This document shows, in pieces, positions 17,508-27,170 of a stretch of DNA of 64,000 nucleotides (the first letter of the stretch is position 1; every line of letters starts with the position of its first letter). The DNA is taken from contig NZ_QTPO01000002.1 of NCBI RefSeq assembly GCF_003853645.1, positions 186,001-250,000 of the forward strand. Reading direction: 5' to 3'. Under the pieces are notes generated by a model that did not search any database, was not told the origin of the DNA, and was given only the letters and a program-made list of their open reading frames with translations. A program made the position numbers and the translations under genes. This DNA is from Burkholderia sp. Bp9143. Lineage in GTDB: Bacteria; Pseudomonadota; Gammaproteobacteria; Burkholderiales; Burkholderiaceae.

Positions 17508-18110
17508 CTACAACTGGTGCACGAACGCCCGGATGCCGGCCAGCAGCATCTCGACCGAGATCGCGACGAGCACAAGACCCATCAGCCGCTCGAACGCGGC
17601 GACGGTCCGCTCGCCGAGCCACTGCTGGATCCGTTCGGCCAGCACCAACGTGATCGCGCAGACGATCATCGTGACCGTCAGCGCGCCGACCCACTCGAAC
17701 ATCTTGCCCGGCGCCTGCGACGTCAGCAGCATCACCGTCGCGAGCGCGGACGGCCCGGCGAGCGCGGGAATCGCGAGCGGCACGATGAACGGCTCGCCCC
17801 CGGCACGAGGATCGCTGCCGAGCGCACCGTCCGGATGCGGGAAGATCATCCGCAAAGCGATCAGGAACAGCACGATCCCGCCGCCGAGCCGCAGCGACAG
17901 GTCGGTGAGGTTCATCATCCGCAGGAAGCGGTCGCCGACCACCATGAAGAACAGCAGGATCACGAACGCGATCCCGACTTCACGCAGGATCAGCTTCACG
18001 CGCCGCTCGCGCGGCACGTCCCGCATCGCCGTGATGAACAGCGGGATGTTGCCGAGCGGATCCGTGATCAGCACGAGGAGCACGGTGGCCGACAGGAAGG
18101 TGTATTCCAC
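17508..18110 (-). CDS. MarC-family integral membrane protein
   Basis: A 200-residue protein with six predicted membrane helices and the UPF0056/MarC signature (FLSATVLLVLITDPLGNIPLF at the N-terminus, GGGIVLFLIALRMI in the middle). The family was once linked to multiple antibiotic resistance, a link since withdrawn; transport of small neutral solutes has been suggested. It starts 21 bases after the stop of proS and is probably co-transcribed with it. Confidence 0.9.
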   Translation of the reverse strand: MEYTFLSATVLLVLITDPLGNIPLFITAMRDVPRERRVKLILREVGIAFVILLFFMVVGDRFLRMMNLTDLSLRLGGGIVLFLIALRMIFPHPDGALGSDPRAGGEPFIVPLAIPALAGPSALATVMLLTSQAPGKMFEWVGALTVTMIVCAITLVLAERIQQWLGERTVAAFERLMGLVLVAISVEMLLAGIRAFVHQL

Positions 18111-18131
18111 CGTGTCCCCCGGTCGCGGCGC

Positions 18132-19868
18132 TTAGTGCGCGAGCGCGGCGCGGATCTTCTCCGTCACCGTCGCCGCAGCCGCGTCGGCCGGCAGCAGCGT
18201 CGCCTCGGCGTCGCGGCGGCCCTGGTACTCGATCTTGCCTTCCTTCAGGCCGCGCTCGCCGATCACCAGGCGATGCGGCACGCCGATCAGTTCCCAGTCG
18301 GCGAACATCACGCCAGGGCGCTCGCCGCGATCGTCGAGGATCACGTCGATGCCGGCCGCGGCCAGTTCCGCGTACAGCTTGTCGGCGGCCTCGCGGACCA
18401 TCTCGCTGCGGTCATAGCCCATCGGGCACAGCACGACCTCGAACGGCGCGATCGACTCGGGCCAGATGATGCCCTTGTCGTCGAAGTTCTGTTCGATCGC
18501 CGCGCCGAGAATGCGCGTGACGCCGACGCCGTAGCAGCCCATCAGCATCGGCTGCGGCTTGCCCGACTCGTCGAGGAACGTCGCGCCCATCGCTTCCGAG
18601 TACTTGGTGCCGAGCTGGAACACGTGGCCGACTTCGATGCCGCGGCAGATGTCGATCTCTCCCTTGCCGTCCGGCGACGGATCGCCCTTCTTCACGTTGC
18701 GCACGTCGGCGACTTCCGGCTCCGGCAGGTCGCGGCCCCAGTTCACGCCTGCGATGTGATAGTCGACCTCGTTCGCGCCGACGACGAAGTCGCTCATGTT
18801 CGCGACCGTGCGATCGGCGATCACCTTCACCGGCTTCTTCGTGCCGACCGGGCCGAGATAGCCCGGCGGCGTGCCGAACCATTCGACGATTTCCTGCTCG
18901 GTCGCGAAGCGGTGGTTCTTCAGCCCCGGCAGCTTCGATACCTTGATCTCGTTCAGGTCGTGGTCGCCGCGCAGCATCACGAGCCAGATGGTCGGCTCGG
19001 CGCCTTCGTTCTCGGTCGCGAGCACGATCGACTTGATCGTGCGCTCGAGCGGGATCGCCAGCAGTTCGGCGACGGCTTCGCACTTCGCCTTGCCGGGCGT
19101 CGCGACCTTCTCCATCGCTTCGGCCGGCGCCGCGCGCTTGGGAGTCAGCGGCAGCGCTTCGGCCGCTTCGATGTTCGCCGCGAAATCGGACGTCGGGCAG
19201 TAGGCGATCGCGTCCTCGCCGGTATCGGCGATCACGTGGAACTCGTGCGAGAAGTTGCCGCCGATCGAGCCGCTGTCGGCCGCGACCGCACGGAACTCGA
19301 GGCCGAGGCGCGTGAAGATGCGCACGTATGCGTCATACATCTTGCGATACGACTCGTTCAGGCCGGCCGCGTCCTTGTCGAACGAATACGCGTCCTTCAT
19401 GATGAATTCGCGTCCGCGCATCACGCCGAAGCGCGGACGGATCTCGTCGCGGAACTTCGTCTGGATCTGGTAGAAGTTCACCGGCATCTGCCGGTAGCTC
19501 TTGATCTGGTTGCGGGCGATGTCGGTGACGACTTCCTCGTGCGTCGGCCCGATCACGAAGTCGTTGTCCTTGCGGTCCTTGAAGCGCAGCAGCTCCGGGC
19601 CATACTGTTCCCAGCGGCCCGATTCCTGCCACAGCTCGGCCGGTTGCACGGCCGGCATCAGCAGCTCGATGGCGCCTGCCCGGTTCATTTCCTCGCGCAC
19701 GATCGCCTCGACCTTGCGAATCGAACGCAGGCCGACCGGCAGGTAATTGTAGATGCCGCCGGCGACGCGACGGATCATGCCGGCGCGCACCATCAGCTTG
19801 TGGCTGACGATCTCTGCGTCGGCCGGTGCTTCTTTGAGGGTGCCGATAAAGAAACGGGAAGCTTTCAT
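18132..19868 (-). CDS. proS: Prolyl-tRNA synthetase (bacterial type)
   Basis: Class II synthetase that charges tRNA-Pro. The 578-residue length is that of the bacterial type with an editing insertion: catalytic motifs ([30 protein letters not shown] as motif 2) flank a YbaK-like INS domain at about residues 220-400 that clears Ala-tRNA-Pro. The anticodon-binding domain is at the C-terminus. The ATG at 19868 begins [19 protein letters not shown], the conserved start. A tRNA-Pro gene is also in the window (25924) but is not linked to it. It diverges from rppH over 218 bases. Confidence 0.98.
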   Translation of the reverse strand: MKASRFFIGTLKEAPADAEIVSHKLMVRAGMIRRVAGGIYNYLPVGLRSIRKVEAIVREEMNRAGAIELLMPAVQPAELWQESGRWEQYGPELLRFKDRKDNDFVIGPTHEEVVTDIARNQIKSYRQMPVNFYQIQTKFRDEIRPRFGVMRGREFIMKDAYSFDKDAAGLNESYRKMYDAYVRIFTRLGLEFRAVAADSGSIGGNFSHEFHVIADTGEDAIAYCPTSDFAANIEAAEALPLTPKRAAPAEAMEKVATPGKAKCEAVAELLAIPLERTIKSIVLATENEGAEPTIWLVMLRGDHDLNEIKVSKLPGLKNHRFATEQEIVEWFGTPPGYLGPVGTKKPVKVIADRTVANMSDFVVGANEVDYHIAGVNWGRDLPEPEVADVRNVKKGDPSPDGKGEIDICRGIEVGHVFQLGTKYSEAMGATFLDESGKPQPMLMGCYGVGVTRILGAAIEQNFDDKGIIWPESIAPFEVVLCPMGYDRSEMVREAADKLYAELAAAGIDVILDDRGERPGVMFADWELIGVPHRLVIGERGLKEGKIEYQGRRDAEATLLPADAAAATVTEKIRAALAH

Positions 19869-20047
19869 GCGGACGGTTCCAAATACGGCGCCCCCAGGCG
19901 GGGCGCCCGAAAAAGTTTCAAGGTGAAAAAGCTGCGCGCGACGAACGACGATGGCGCAGATGACTTAGCAGACAAATCAGGGACAATTCAGCCGGTGTAC
20001 CCCGCGCGGATTCGCTCCGTCACGGTGCGCAGCGCCCGTTATCTGTT

Positions 20048-20053
20048 TATAAT
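20048..20053 (+). promoter_or_regulatory. -10 element of the rppH promoter
   Basis: A perfect TATAAT 33 bases before the rppH start. No good -35 hexamer lies at standard distance (GTGCGC at 17 bp), so only the -10 is claimed. Confidence 0.5.
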
Positions 20054-20086
20054 CAAAGCAATTTTAAAGGATTCGAAGGTGGTTGT

Positions 20087-20734
20087 ATGCTGGATCGTGA
20101 AGGCTTTCGCCCGAACGTCGGCATCATCCTCTTGAACGCGCGCAACGAGGTGTTTTGGGGCAAGCGGCTCCGCGAGCATTCCTGGCAGTTTCCTCAAGGT
20201 GGGATCAAGTACGGCGAGACCCCCATGCAGGCGATGTACCGGGAACTGCACGAGGAGACGGGCCTGCACCCGGAACACGTCAAGATAATCGGCCGCACTC
20301 GCGACTGGTTGCGTTACGAGGTGCCTGACAAGTTCATCAAACGCGAAGTACGCGGACATTACCGCGGCCAGAAGCAGATCTGGTTCCTGCTGCGGATGGT
20401 CGGACGCGATTGCGACATTTGCTTGCGCGCGACCGATCACCCGGAGTTCGATGCGTGGCGCTGGAACGAGTATTGGGTGCCGCTCGATGCGGTGATCGAG
20501 TTCAAGCGGGATGTCTATCAGTTGGCGCTGACGGAACTGTCGCGCTTCCTGCGCCGCCCGGCGCAGCGAGCCGAAAAGCCGCGTGGGCCGCGTCCGTCGC
20601 GCTATCCGCGCGTCATTGGCGCACAGGCCCAGCAGACGCTGACGATTGTCGACACATCGGTAGTCTGTTCGGAGATCGAAGTAGAGGCGAGCACGCTCGA
20701 CGAGTTGCCGCCCCGCGTGATCGTCGGCAAATGA
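20087..20734 (+). CDS. rppH: RNA pyrophosphohydrolase (Nudix family)
   Basis: Removes pyrophosphate from the 5' end of mRNAs and so starts 5'-end-dependent decay. The N-terminal [17 protein letters not shown] is the RppH signature and the full Nudix box GX5EX7REXXEEXG runs from Gly38 to Gly59 (REL HEE with metal-binding E53, E56, E57). At 215 residues it is about 40 longer than the E. coli enzyme; the extra C-terminal tail (about 165-215) is basic and then acidic, as in other beta-proteobacteria. A terminator follows 20 bases after the stop. Confidence 0.95.
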   Translation: MLDREGFRPNVGIILLNARNEVFWGKRLREHSWQFPQGGIKYGETPMQAMYRELHEETGLHPEHVKIIGRTRDWLRYEVPDKFIKREVRGHYRGQKQIWFLLRMVGRDCDICLRATDHPEFDAWRWNEYWVPLDAVIEFKRDVYQLALTELSRFLRRPAQRAEKPRGPRPSRYPRVIGAQAQQTLTIVDTSVVCSEIEVEASTLDELPPRVIVGK

Positions 20735-20753
20735 CGAGTCGGACTGCATGACC

Positions 20754-20784
20754 GGGCGCGACCTTGGTGTCGCGCCCTTTTTTT
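20754..20784 (+). terminator. Rho-independent terminator after rppH
   Basis: GGGCGCGAC (20754-20762) pairs with GTCGCGCCC (20769-20777), then seven T (20778-20784). It lies just before the next gene's ribosome site, so readthrough may feed that gene. Confidence 0.92.
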
Positions 20785-20798
20785 ACGAGGAATGCATA

Positions 20799-21356
20799 TT
20801 GAAAGCGATTGCTCTCGCGCTCGCATCGATTGTCGCGGCGGCCACGCTGGCCGGTTGCGCGAATTCGAAGACGCCGACCAACAAGGATGACAGCGAGTTC
20901 GTGTACCTGCTGGACCGCCAGGGCAACTGGAAGGAAAACCCGGTCGACACGCTGCCGCCGCTGCCGCAAGCGGGCGACCTGCTGCCGTTCAACGTGTCGC
21001 AGAACACCCCGCTCAAGTTCTCCGTCGATGCGAAGTCGCTCGTGGTCGGCACCGACGGCGTCGTGCGCTATGCAGTCGTCATCACGAGCCCGGCCGGCGC
21101 GCGCAACGTGAACTATGAAGGCATCCGCTGCGACACCTACGAATGGCGTCAGTACGCGGGCCTGAATTCGGATCACGACGGCTGGGACCGCACGGTCGAG
21201 AACGACTGGCGTCGCATCGAGAACGGCGAGCTGAACGCGTACCACTCGGCGCTGTACCAGGACTACTTCTGCTCGAACAAGATGCCGCAGGGCACGACCC
21301 AGCAGATTCTCGAGAACATCCGGTTCCATCGCACCGCGATGAGCCAGTTGCGCTGA
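20799..21356 (+). CDS. CNP1-like family lipoprotein (TTG start)
   Basis: A 185-residue predicted lipoprotein. The signal peptide LALASIVAAATLAGC has a lipobox with Cys20. The rest contains aromatic-rich blocks (ITSPAGARNVNYEGIRC, YEWRQYAGLN, DYFCSNKMPQG) typical of the CNP1-like family of uncharacterised beta-proteobacterial envelope proteins. The TTG at 20799 was chosen because ACGAGG (20785-20790) is well placed and the signal peptide begins there. The open frame extends to an ATG at 20748, but that would start inside the rppH terminator and bury the signal peptide. Function unknown. Confidence 0.85.
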   Translation: MKAIALALASIVAAATLAGCANSKTPTNKDDSEFVYLLDRQGNWKENPVDTLPPLPQAGDLLPFNVSQNTPLKFSVDAKSLVVGTDGVVRYAVVITSPAGARNVNYEGIRCDTYEWRQYAGLNSDHDGWDRTVENDWRRIENGELNAYHSALYQDYFCSNKMPQGTTQQILENIRFHRTAMSQLR

Positions 21357-21405
21357 CGGCGTTTGCGCAGGCTGCCTGTCCGACCCTGCCCCGCCCGTCG
21401 CAATA

Positions 21406-21432
21406 AAAAAGCCCGCGCAATGCGGGCTTTTT
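21406..21432. terminator. Bidirectional terminator between the CNP1-like gene and proB
   Basis: AAAAAGCCCGC (21406-21416) pairs with GCGGGCTTTTT (21422-21432) around GCAAT. A- and T-runs on the two sides serve the convergent genes. Confidence 0.92.
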
Positions 21433-21459
21433 CGTGGTCTCGCGACGTCTGCCGAGCGC

Positions 21460-22578
21460 TTACACAAGCACGAGGTTATCGCGGTGAATCAGCTCCGGCT
21501 CCAGCATGTAGCCGAGTACCGTCTCGATCTCGCCGCTCGGCTTGCGGTGAATCAGCTTCGTTTCCGCACTGCTGTAGTTCGTAAGGCCACGCGCCACTTC
21601 ACGCCCGTCGGGGCCGACGCACGCGATCACTTCACCGCGTGCGAACGCGCCCTGCACGCCGATCACGCCGATCGGCAGCAGGCTCTTGCCACCGGCCGTC
21701 AGCTTTTCAACCGCGCCCGCATCGATCACGACGTGCCCGCGTACCTGCAGGTGGTCGGCCATCCATTGCTTGCGCGCGGCCATCCGCGCGGTGCGTGCGA
21801 TCAGTTGCGTGCCGATCGCCTCGCCCGCCGCCAGCCGCACCAGCACGTCGGCTTCGCGGCCGCTCGCGATCACGGTGTTCGCGCCACTGTGCGCTGCGCG
21901 CTTCGCCGCGAGGATCTTCGTCAGCATCCCGCCGCGACCGAGGCTCGAGCCTGCGCCGCCCGCCATCGCCTCGAGTTCCGGTGCGCCCGCACTGGCTTCC
22001 GCGACCAGCGTCGCGTTCGGATCCTTGCGCGGATCGGCGGTGAACAGCCCCGACTGGTCGGTCAGGATGATCAGCGCATCGCCTTCGATCAGGTTCGCGA
22101 CGAGCGCGCCGAGCGTGTCGTTGTCGCCGAACTTGATTTCGTCGGTGACGACCGTGTCGTTCTCGTTGATGATCGGCACGACGCCGAGCCGCAGCAGTGT
22201 GAGCAGCGTCGAGCGCGCATTCAGGTAGCGTTCGCGATCGGCCAGATCGGCATGCGTCAGCAGGATCTGCGCGGTGCGGATATCGTGCTCGGTAAAGCGG
22301 CTTTCATAGACTTGCGCGAGCCCCATCTGGCCGACTGCGGCGGCGGCTTGCAGTTCGTCGATCTCGCGCGGACGCTTGCTCCAGCCGAGCCGCTGCATCC
22401 CTTCGGCAATCGCGCCCGAACTGACGAGCACCACTTCCTTGCCCTGCGCGCGCAGCGCGGCGATCTGGGCCGCCCAGCGGCCGATTGCAGCATGATCGAG
22501 CCCCTTGCCGTCGTTGGTCACGAGGCTGGAGCCCACCTTCACCACCAATCGCTTCGAATCCGCGATGATCGAACGCAT
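21460..22578 (-). CDS. proB: Glutamate 5-kinase
   Basis: First step of proline synthesis: phosphorylates glutamate to gamma-glutamyl phosphate. The 372-residue protein has an N-terminal amino-acid-kinase domain ([14 protein letters not shown] for [16 protein letters not shown], and the substrate loop [19 protein letters not shown]) and a C-terminal PUA domain (about 280-360; [13 protein letters not shown]). Feedback inhibition by proline is the family rule. It follows obgE on the same strand after 90 bases, a conserved beta-proteobacterial order (rplU-rpmA-obgE-proB). Confidence 0.97.
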   Translation of the reverse strand: MRSIIADSKRLVVKVGSSLVTNDGKGLDHAAIGRWAAQIAALRAQGKEVVLVSSGAIAEGMQRLGWSKRPREIDELQAAAAVGQMGLAQVYESRFTEHDIRTAQILLTHADLADRERYLNARSTLLTLLRLGVVPIINENDTVVTDEIKFGDNDTLGALVANLIEGDALIILTDQSGLFTADPRKDPNATLVAEASAGAPELEAMAGGAGSSLGRGGMLTKILAAKRAAHSGANTVIASGREADVLVRLAAGEAIGTQLIARTARMAARKQWMADHLQVRGHVVIDAGAVEKLTAGGKSLLPIGVIGVQGAFARGEVIACVGPDGREVARGLTNYSSAETKLIHRKPSGEIETVLGYMLEPELIHRDNLVLV

Positions 22579-22668
22579 CGTGCGCTGTCTCCTGTATCTG
22601 ATGCCTGCCCGGCCGGGCGCGATTGAATTCCGGCACCGGACGCGATGCCCGGTGCGTTTCGGGGCCGC

Positions 22669-23784
<1,116 letters not shown>

Positions 23785-23904
23785 TCACTCCGACCAGTAT
23801 TTCCGCTATTGTGCCGCGCGCCGGCGCGCTTGAACAATCTGCCGTTCGGCCGATTGCCCGCCGTTTCGCGACAGCCGCCAGCGCGCACATGCGCGCGGCG
23901 GCCA

Positions 23905-23938
23905 AATAAAAAAAGGCCCCGCGAAGACTGCGGGGCCT
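23905..23938 (-). terminator. Terminator between rpmA and obgE
   Basis: AAAGGCCCCGC (23910-23920) pairs with GCGGGGCCTTT (23928-23938). The A-run at 23905-23912 is the U-tract on the minus strand. It would cut transcripts of the highly expressed ribosomal pair before obgE. Confidence 0.88.
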
Positions 23939-23968
23939 TTCGGCTACGAAGCCCGTGGGTGCCTGAAC

Positions 23969-24232
23969 TTAGGCAGCCGCCGGGACAACGATGACCAGAT
24001 GCTTCTTGTCCGCGCCCTTGGTCGCGAACTTGACGTGACCGTCGACCAGCGCGAACAGGGTGTGATCCTTGCCCATGCCGACGTTCTCGCCAGCGTGCAT
24101 GCGCGTACCGCGCTGACGCACGATGATGCCGCCGGCGTTGATCGCCTGGCCGCCGTACACTTTCACGCCGAGACGTTTCGACTCGGAGTCGCGGCCGTTC
24201 CGGGAAGAGCCGCCTGCCTTTTTGTGTGCCAT
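23969..24232 (-). CDS. rpmA: 50S ribosomal protein L27
   Basis: The 87-residue protein begins [20 protein letters not shown], the flexible N-terminus that reaches the peptidyl-transferase centre. [17 protein letters not shown] and [14 protein letters not shown] are fully canonical. It starts 24 bases after rplU, with which it forms the usual operon. Confidence 0.99.
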
Positions 24233-24256
24233 CTGATTGCTCCTTTACCGAGGCGC

Positions 24257-24568
24257 TTACGCGTTGATCGCGTCGATGCGCAGCTCAGTGTAGTTCTGGC
24301 GGTGGCCGCCGTGCTTTTGGTAGTGCTTCCGGCGACGCATCTTGAAGATGGTGACCTTGGCATGACGACCGTGCGACACAACGGTGGCCTTGACGGAAGC
24401 CCCACTGACCAGCGGCGTACCGAACTTAATCGATTCGCCTTCGCCCACTGCGAGAACCTGGTCGAGCGTGATTTCAGCGTCAATGTCAGCCGGTATCTGT
24501 TCTACTTTGAGTTTTTCGCCAACGGCAACCTTGTACTGCTTGCCGCCGGTTTTTATGACCGCGTACAT
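24257..24568 (-). CDS. rplU: 50S ribosomal protein L21
   Basis: The 103-residue protein runs from [19 protein letters not shown] to the C-terminal [17 protein letters not shown]-binding stretch, the standard L21. The ATG at 24568 was chosen by this conserved start. The longer open frame upstream to 24703 runs into the promoter. A near-consensus sigma70 promoter lies about 60 bases upstream. Confidence 0.99.
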   Translation of the reverse strand: MYAVIKTGGKQYKVAVGEKLKVEQIPADIDAEITLDQVLAVGEGESIKFGTPLVSGASVKATVVSHGRHAKVTIFKMRRRKHYQKHGGHRQNYTELRIDAINA

Positions 24569-24623
24569 TGAGAACCTCACTCTGGATCCAATTTTTCCGC
24601 ACACCACGCGCGGAAAACACGTG

Positions 24624-24652
24624 ATTATACATGGGGTTAGCACCCGAGTCAA
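24624..24652 (-). promoter_or_regulatory. Sigma70 promoter of rplU-rpmA
   Basis: On the minus strand TTGACT (24652-24647) and a perfect TATAAT (24629-24624) are separated by 17 bases. This is the strongest promoter match in the window, fitting a ribosomal-protein operon. Confidence 0.82.
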
Positions 24653-24746
24653 AGCCGATCGACGATTGCCGCGCGCAAGCCCTGGCCGGACGGCCAAAAT
24701 CACGGTGCGGGCACGTCCGACAGACCGGGATATCTCGGATTCGACT

Positions 24747-24752
24747 TATAAT
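24747..24752 (+). promoter_or_regulatory. -10 element of the ispB promoter
   Basis: A perfect TATAAT 27 bases before the ispB start, with no convincing -35. It is divergent from and about 100 bases away from the rplU promoter. Confidence 0.5.
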
Positions 24753-24778
24753 CCGCGGCATCACCCATTTCGATCATC

Positions 24779-25774
24779 ATGTCGTCGTCCACCGCCTCCC
24801 CCACCCTCAGCGCCGCCCACCTGCTCGCCCCGATCGCCAGCGACATGGAGCAGGTGAATCGCGTTATCCGGCAAAGCCTCGCGTCCGACGTGCTGCTGAT
24901 CAACCAGATCGCCGAGTACATCATCGGCGCGGGCGGCAAGCGACTGCGTCCGGCCCTGCTGTTGCTCGTCGCCGGCGCGCTCGGCGAGACGTCGCACCAG
25001 CGGCACGTGCTGGCCGCCGTCGTCGAGTTCATCCACACGGCCACGCTGCTGCATGACGACGTCGTCGACGAATCCGAACTGCGACGCGGTCGCCAGACGG
25101 CCAACGCGCTGTTCGGCAACGCGGCGAGCGTGCTGGTTGGCGACTACCTCTATTCGCGCTCGTTCGAGATGATGGTCGGCGTCGGCAAGATGCGCGTGAT
25201 GGAAATCCTGTCGGAAGCGACGACGATCATTTCCGAAGGCGAAGTGCTGCAGCTTCTGAACATGCACGACGCGGACGTCGACGAGACGCGCTACATGCAG
25301 GTGATCCGCTACAAGACGGCGAAGCTGTTCGAGGCATCGGCCCGCCTGGGCGCGGTGCTCGCCGGCGCCGACGCGCCGACCGAAGCGGCCGCGGCCGAAT
25401 ACGGCCGCCGGATCGGCACCGCGTTCCAGATCATGGACGACTGGCTCGACTACGCGGGCACGGCCGAAGCGATGGGCAAGAATGCCGGCGACGACTTGCG
25501 CGAAGGCAAGCCGACGCTGCCGCTCATCTATCTGATCGAACGCGGCACGCCCGAGCAGTCGACGCTCGCACGCGAGGCAATCGAGCAAGGCGGCACCGAT
25601 CGCTTCGACACGATCTTCGACGCGATCACGCGTTCGGGCGCACTCGACCATACGCTCGAATGTGCACGTCAGGAAGCACAGGCGGCGGCGGCCGCGATCA
25701 CTGCGTTCCCGGATTCGATCTACAAGGAAAGCCTGCTCGCGTTGTGCTCGTACTCGACGTCGCGGCAGTCGTAA
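24779..25774 (+). CDS. ispB: Octaprenyl (long-chain trans-polyprenyl) diphosphate synthase
   Basis: Builds the isoprenoid side chain of ubiquinone from FPP and IPP. The 331-residue protein shows the two Asp-rich metal motifs: LLHDDVVDES (Asp93-Asp97) and FQIMDDWLDYAG (about 219-223), plus the IPP-binding GGKRLRP (52-58) and LREGKPTLPL. Chain length (C40) is inferred from beta-proteobacteria, which use ubiquinone-8. The position opposite rplU-rpmA is widely conserved. Divergent promoter with a TATAAT box. Confidence 0.95.
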   Translation: MSSSTASPTLSAAHLLAPIASDMEQVNRVIRQSLASDVLLINQIAEYIIGAGGKRLRPALLLLVAGALGETSHQRHVLAAVVEFIHTATLLHDDVVDESELRRGRQTANALFGNAASVLVGDYLYSRSFEMMVGVGKMRVMEILSEATTIISEGEVLQLLNMHDADVDETRYMQVIRYKTAKLFEASARLGAVLAGADAPTEAAAAEYGRRIGTAFQIMDDWLDYAGTAEAMGKNAGDDLREGKPTLPLIYLIERGTPEQSTLAREAIEQGGTDRFDTIFDAITRSGALDHTLECARQEAQAAAAAITAFPDSIYKESLLALCSYSTSRQS

Positions 25775-25923
25775 ACGCGCCGCGAACGAGAGGCGATACC
25801 TTGTCTCGAAAAATTTCTTCATCAAGGTATTCCCTTTTCGAAAAAACATCGTTATAGTTACGTTCTTGCTTGAGACGACGCAGCGATCTTCACCAAGACG
25901 GCGGAGTCGGAAGAGCAAAAAAT

Positions 25924-26000
25924 CGGGGTGTAGCTTAGCCTGGTAGAGCGCTACGTTCGGGACGTAGAGGCCGGAGGTTCGAATCCTCTCACCCCGACCA
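25924..26000 (+). tRNA. tRNA-Pro (anticodon CGG)
   Basis: A 77-base cloverleaf: acceptor CGGGGTG pairs with CACCCCG, discriminator A, encoded CCA at 25998-26000. The anticodon stem is CTACG/CGTAG with loop TTCGGGA, so the anticodon is CGG. T-arm GAGGTTCGAATCCTC. Its 3' part is duplicated at 27117-27168, showing it served as an integration site and was restored intact by the element. Confidence 0.97.
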
Positions 26001-26005
26001 GATTT
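25954..26005 (+). repeat. attL-like 52-bp direct repeat (inside tRNA-Pro)
   Basis: Runs from the anticodon arm of tRNA-Pro through CCA and five bases beyond. It is identical to 27117-27168 base by base; identity ends at T26006/G27169 on one side and at the base before C25954/C27117 on the other. Confidence 0.93.
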
Positions 26006-26025
26006 TCCTTGTTAAATCAAGGCAC

Positions 26026-26056
26026 AACCGCCCGCTTCGCCGGGCGGTTTTTGTTT
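26026..26056 (+). terminator. Rho-independent terminator behind tRNA-Pro (element-borne)
   Basis: AACCGCCCG (26026-26034) pairs with CGGGCGGTT (26041-26049) around CTTCGC, followed by T-rich bases to 26056. It lies inside the element, so it arrived with it and now terminates the tRNA transcript. Confidence 0.88.
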
Positions 26057-26069
26057 TGCGGCGCCGCTT

Positions 26070-26090
26070 TGCGGCAATCTTGCGGCAATT
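26070..26090 (+). repeat. 21-bp repeat near the left end (TTGCGGCAA-type, copy 1)
   Basis: Holds two tandem copies of the motif TGCGGCAAT. The same 21 bases occur at 26983-27003 near the other end. They may be integrase arm-binding sites (inference). Confidence 0.7.
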
Positions 26091-26179
26091 TCCTCTGACG
26101 GAAACGCTGCGCCCTACTCCCGCGAAATCTAAACCCCCCTCGTTAAACACGGTCTTCCTTCCCAACCGGAGACCGCCCG

Positions 26180-26505
26180 ATGGCCAGCATCACCAACCGC
26201 AGCCGCTTCTTCGTCAGCGTCAGACAACGCGACGACCTGCACCGCGAATTTTCCTTTCACCGGCTGACCGACGCGAAGGCGTACCACACCGAACTCGTCG
26301 CGCAGAAACTGAAACCGCGCCTCGGCCAGTACGAGGACACCATCGAAATCCGCATCCGCCAGAAAGGCTGGCCGACGGTGAACTACACCGCAGGCTCTAT
26401 CGCGGAAGCCGAAAAGACCGTGCAGAAAATCGAGGAAGAGCGCAGCCGCGGCCTGTTCCGCGACTACACGAAGGCCCACCAGGTCACGTTCGTCGACCTC
26501 ATCCG
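26180..26505 (+). pseudogene. Truncated tyrosine-type site-specific integrase (N-terminal part)
   Basis: About 108 codons remain, starting at ATG 26180 behind GGAG. The residues (MASITNRSRFFVSVRQR, IEIRIRQKGWPTVN, then EKTVQKIEEERSRGLFRDYTK) resemble the N-terminal arm-binding and SAM-like region of Burkholderia genomic-island integrases. The catalytic domain with the R-H-R-Y residues is absent. The frame stays open to 26725, but everything after about 26505 reads the complement of another gene and is not integrase. Position directly after the tRNA attachment site fits an element integrase. The family call rests on my recognition of the N-terminus, without a search. Confidence 0.72.
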
Positions 26506-26601
26506 CCCCTTCGATACAAAGTTTTCCACGGTCCGGATGGAGACGCCCAGAATCTGGGCGACGTCCTGTTTGTTCAGTGGCATGAAGGCAGCGGTGCTCA
26601 T
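26506..26601 (-). pseudogene. Truncated helix-turn-helix (excisionase/AlpA-like) gene
   Basis: On the minus strand an ATG at 26601 opens 32 codons ending at the junction: MPLNKQDVAQILGVSIRTV followed by ENFVSKG is a textbook MerR/AlpA-like helix-turn-helix (helix, turn, recognition helix with SIRTVENF). After SKG the frame runs into the antisense of the integrase and stops at 26464. Such proteins are excisionases or regulators in integrative elements. Head-on fusion with the integrase fragment shows a deletion with inversion, or two separate deletions. Confidence 0.7.
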
Positions 26602-26982
26602 CTTGCAGTTTCCGTCGAGTGATGACGGGCAAGTGAAGCGAGCGCGGTTTATATCGCAGGTCCTTTCGAAAACGATGTCGAAACATTGCACAGAGAGCGC
26701 CGCTGCTGCCAGCGGCGCCGGATAGTCCCTGGACACCTCCGCCCGCAGGCGCGGCCAGGCATGCCCGCAGACGTTACTGCGCCAGGCACGACGTGTCGGC
26801 AACCGCTCAATGGTCAACGCCCTAAGGTAGCCCCCTCGTAAACGTACCCCAATTAACCGCCTCAATGAATGGCCAGGGCCCTCCCAGGAGCCAGGGCGAC
26901 ACCCGCCGCGCGCTGCCAGTCGACGGACGTCCCCAGGCACGCATAATCGCCCCCGCGGAAACGCGGCTGACCGCGAAAATCT

Positions 26983-27003
26983 TGCGGCAATCTTGCGGCA
27001 ATT
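26983..27003 (+). repeat. 21-bp repeat near the right end (copy 2)
   Basis: Identical to 26070-26090, in direct orientation, 114 bases before the right attachment repeat. The first copy lies 65 bases after the left attachment repeat. Confidence 0.7.
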
Positions 27004-27116
27004 GCCGCCATTTCCCCTTGCGCGCAGCGGTGCGCAGGCGAGCGCAGCCAGACGCAAGTGGTTGATTTTCAAGGAATCGAATATACTGACGAAACCCGTG
27101 TAGGGCGGCAAACTGG

Positions 27117-27168
27117 CGTTCGGGACGTAGAGGCCGGAGGTTCGAATCCTCTCACCCCGACCAGATTT
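27117..27168 (+). repeat. attR-like 52-bp direct repeat (tRNA-Pro 3' fragment)
   Basis: Copy of the anticodon-arm-to-CCA part of tRNA-Pro without a 5' half, so it is not a tRNA gene. It marks the old chromosome side of the insertion: the sequence after it (27169 on) should be the original downstream of tRNA-Pro. Confidence 0.93.
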
Positions 27169-27170
27169 GA

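Larger units (their letters stand above)
25954..27168 (+). mobile_element. Scar of a tRNA-Pro-integrated element
   Basis: Bounded by 52-bp direct repeats (25954-26005 and 27117-27168). Inside are a terminator, a truncated integrase and an inverted truncated helix-turn-helix gene. About 0.5 kb (26602-27116) has no gene I can support, only the likely upstream region of the helix-turn-helix gene and the second 21-bp repeat. The interior of the original island or prophage has been deleted, so it cannot move by itself. Confidence 0.85.

Noticed and set aside
17505-20135. 876-codon plus-strand frame opposite marC-proS
   Set aside because: It spans two genuine genes, their gap and the rppH promoter; composition is that of a shadow.
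26821-26830. CCTAAGGTAG resembling a conserved 23S rRNA segment
   Set aside because: Only ten bases match and the flanks do not; coincidence is the simplest explanation.
27117-27168. Second tRNA-Pro gene
   Set aside because: Only the anticodon-to-3' part is present; there is no acceptor 5' strand or D-arm before it, so it is an attachment repeat.
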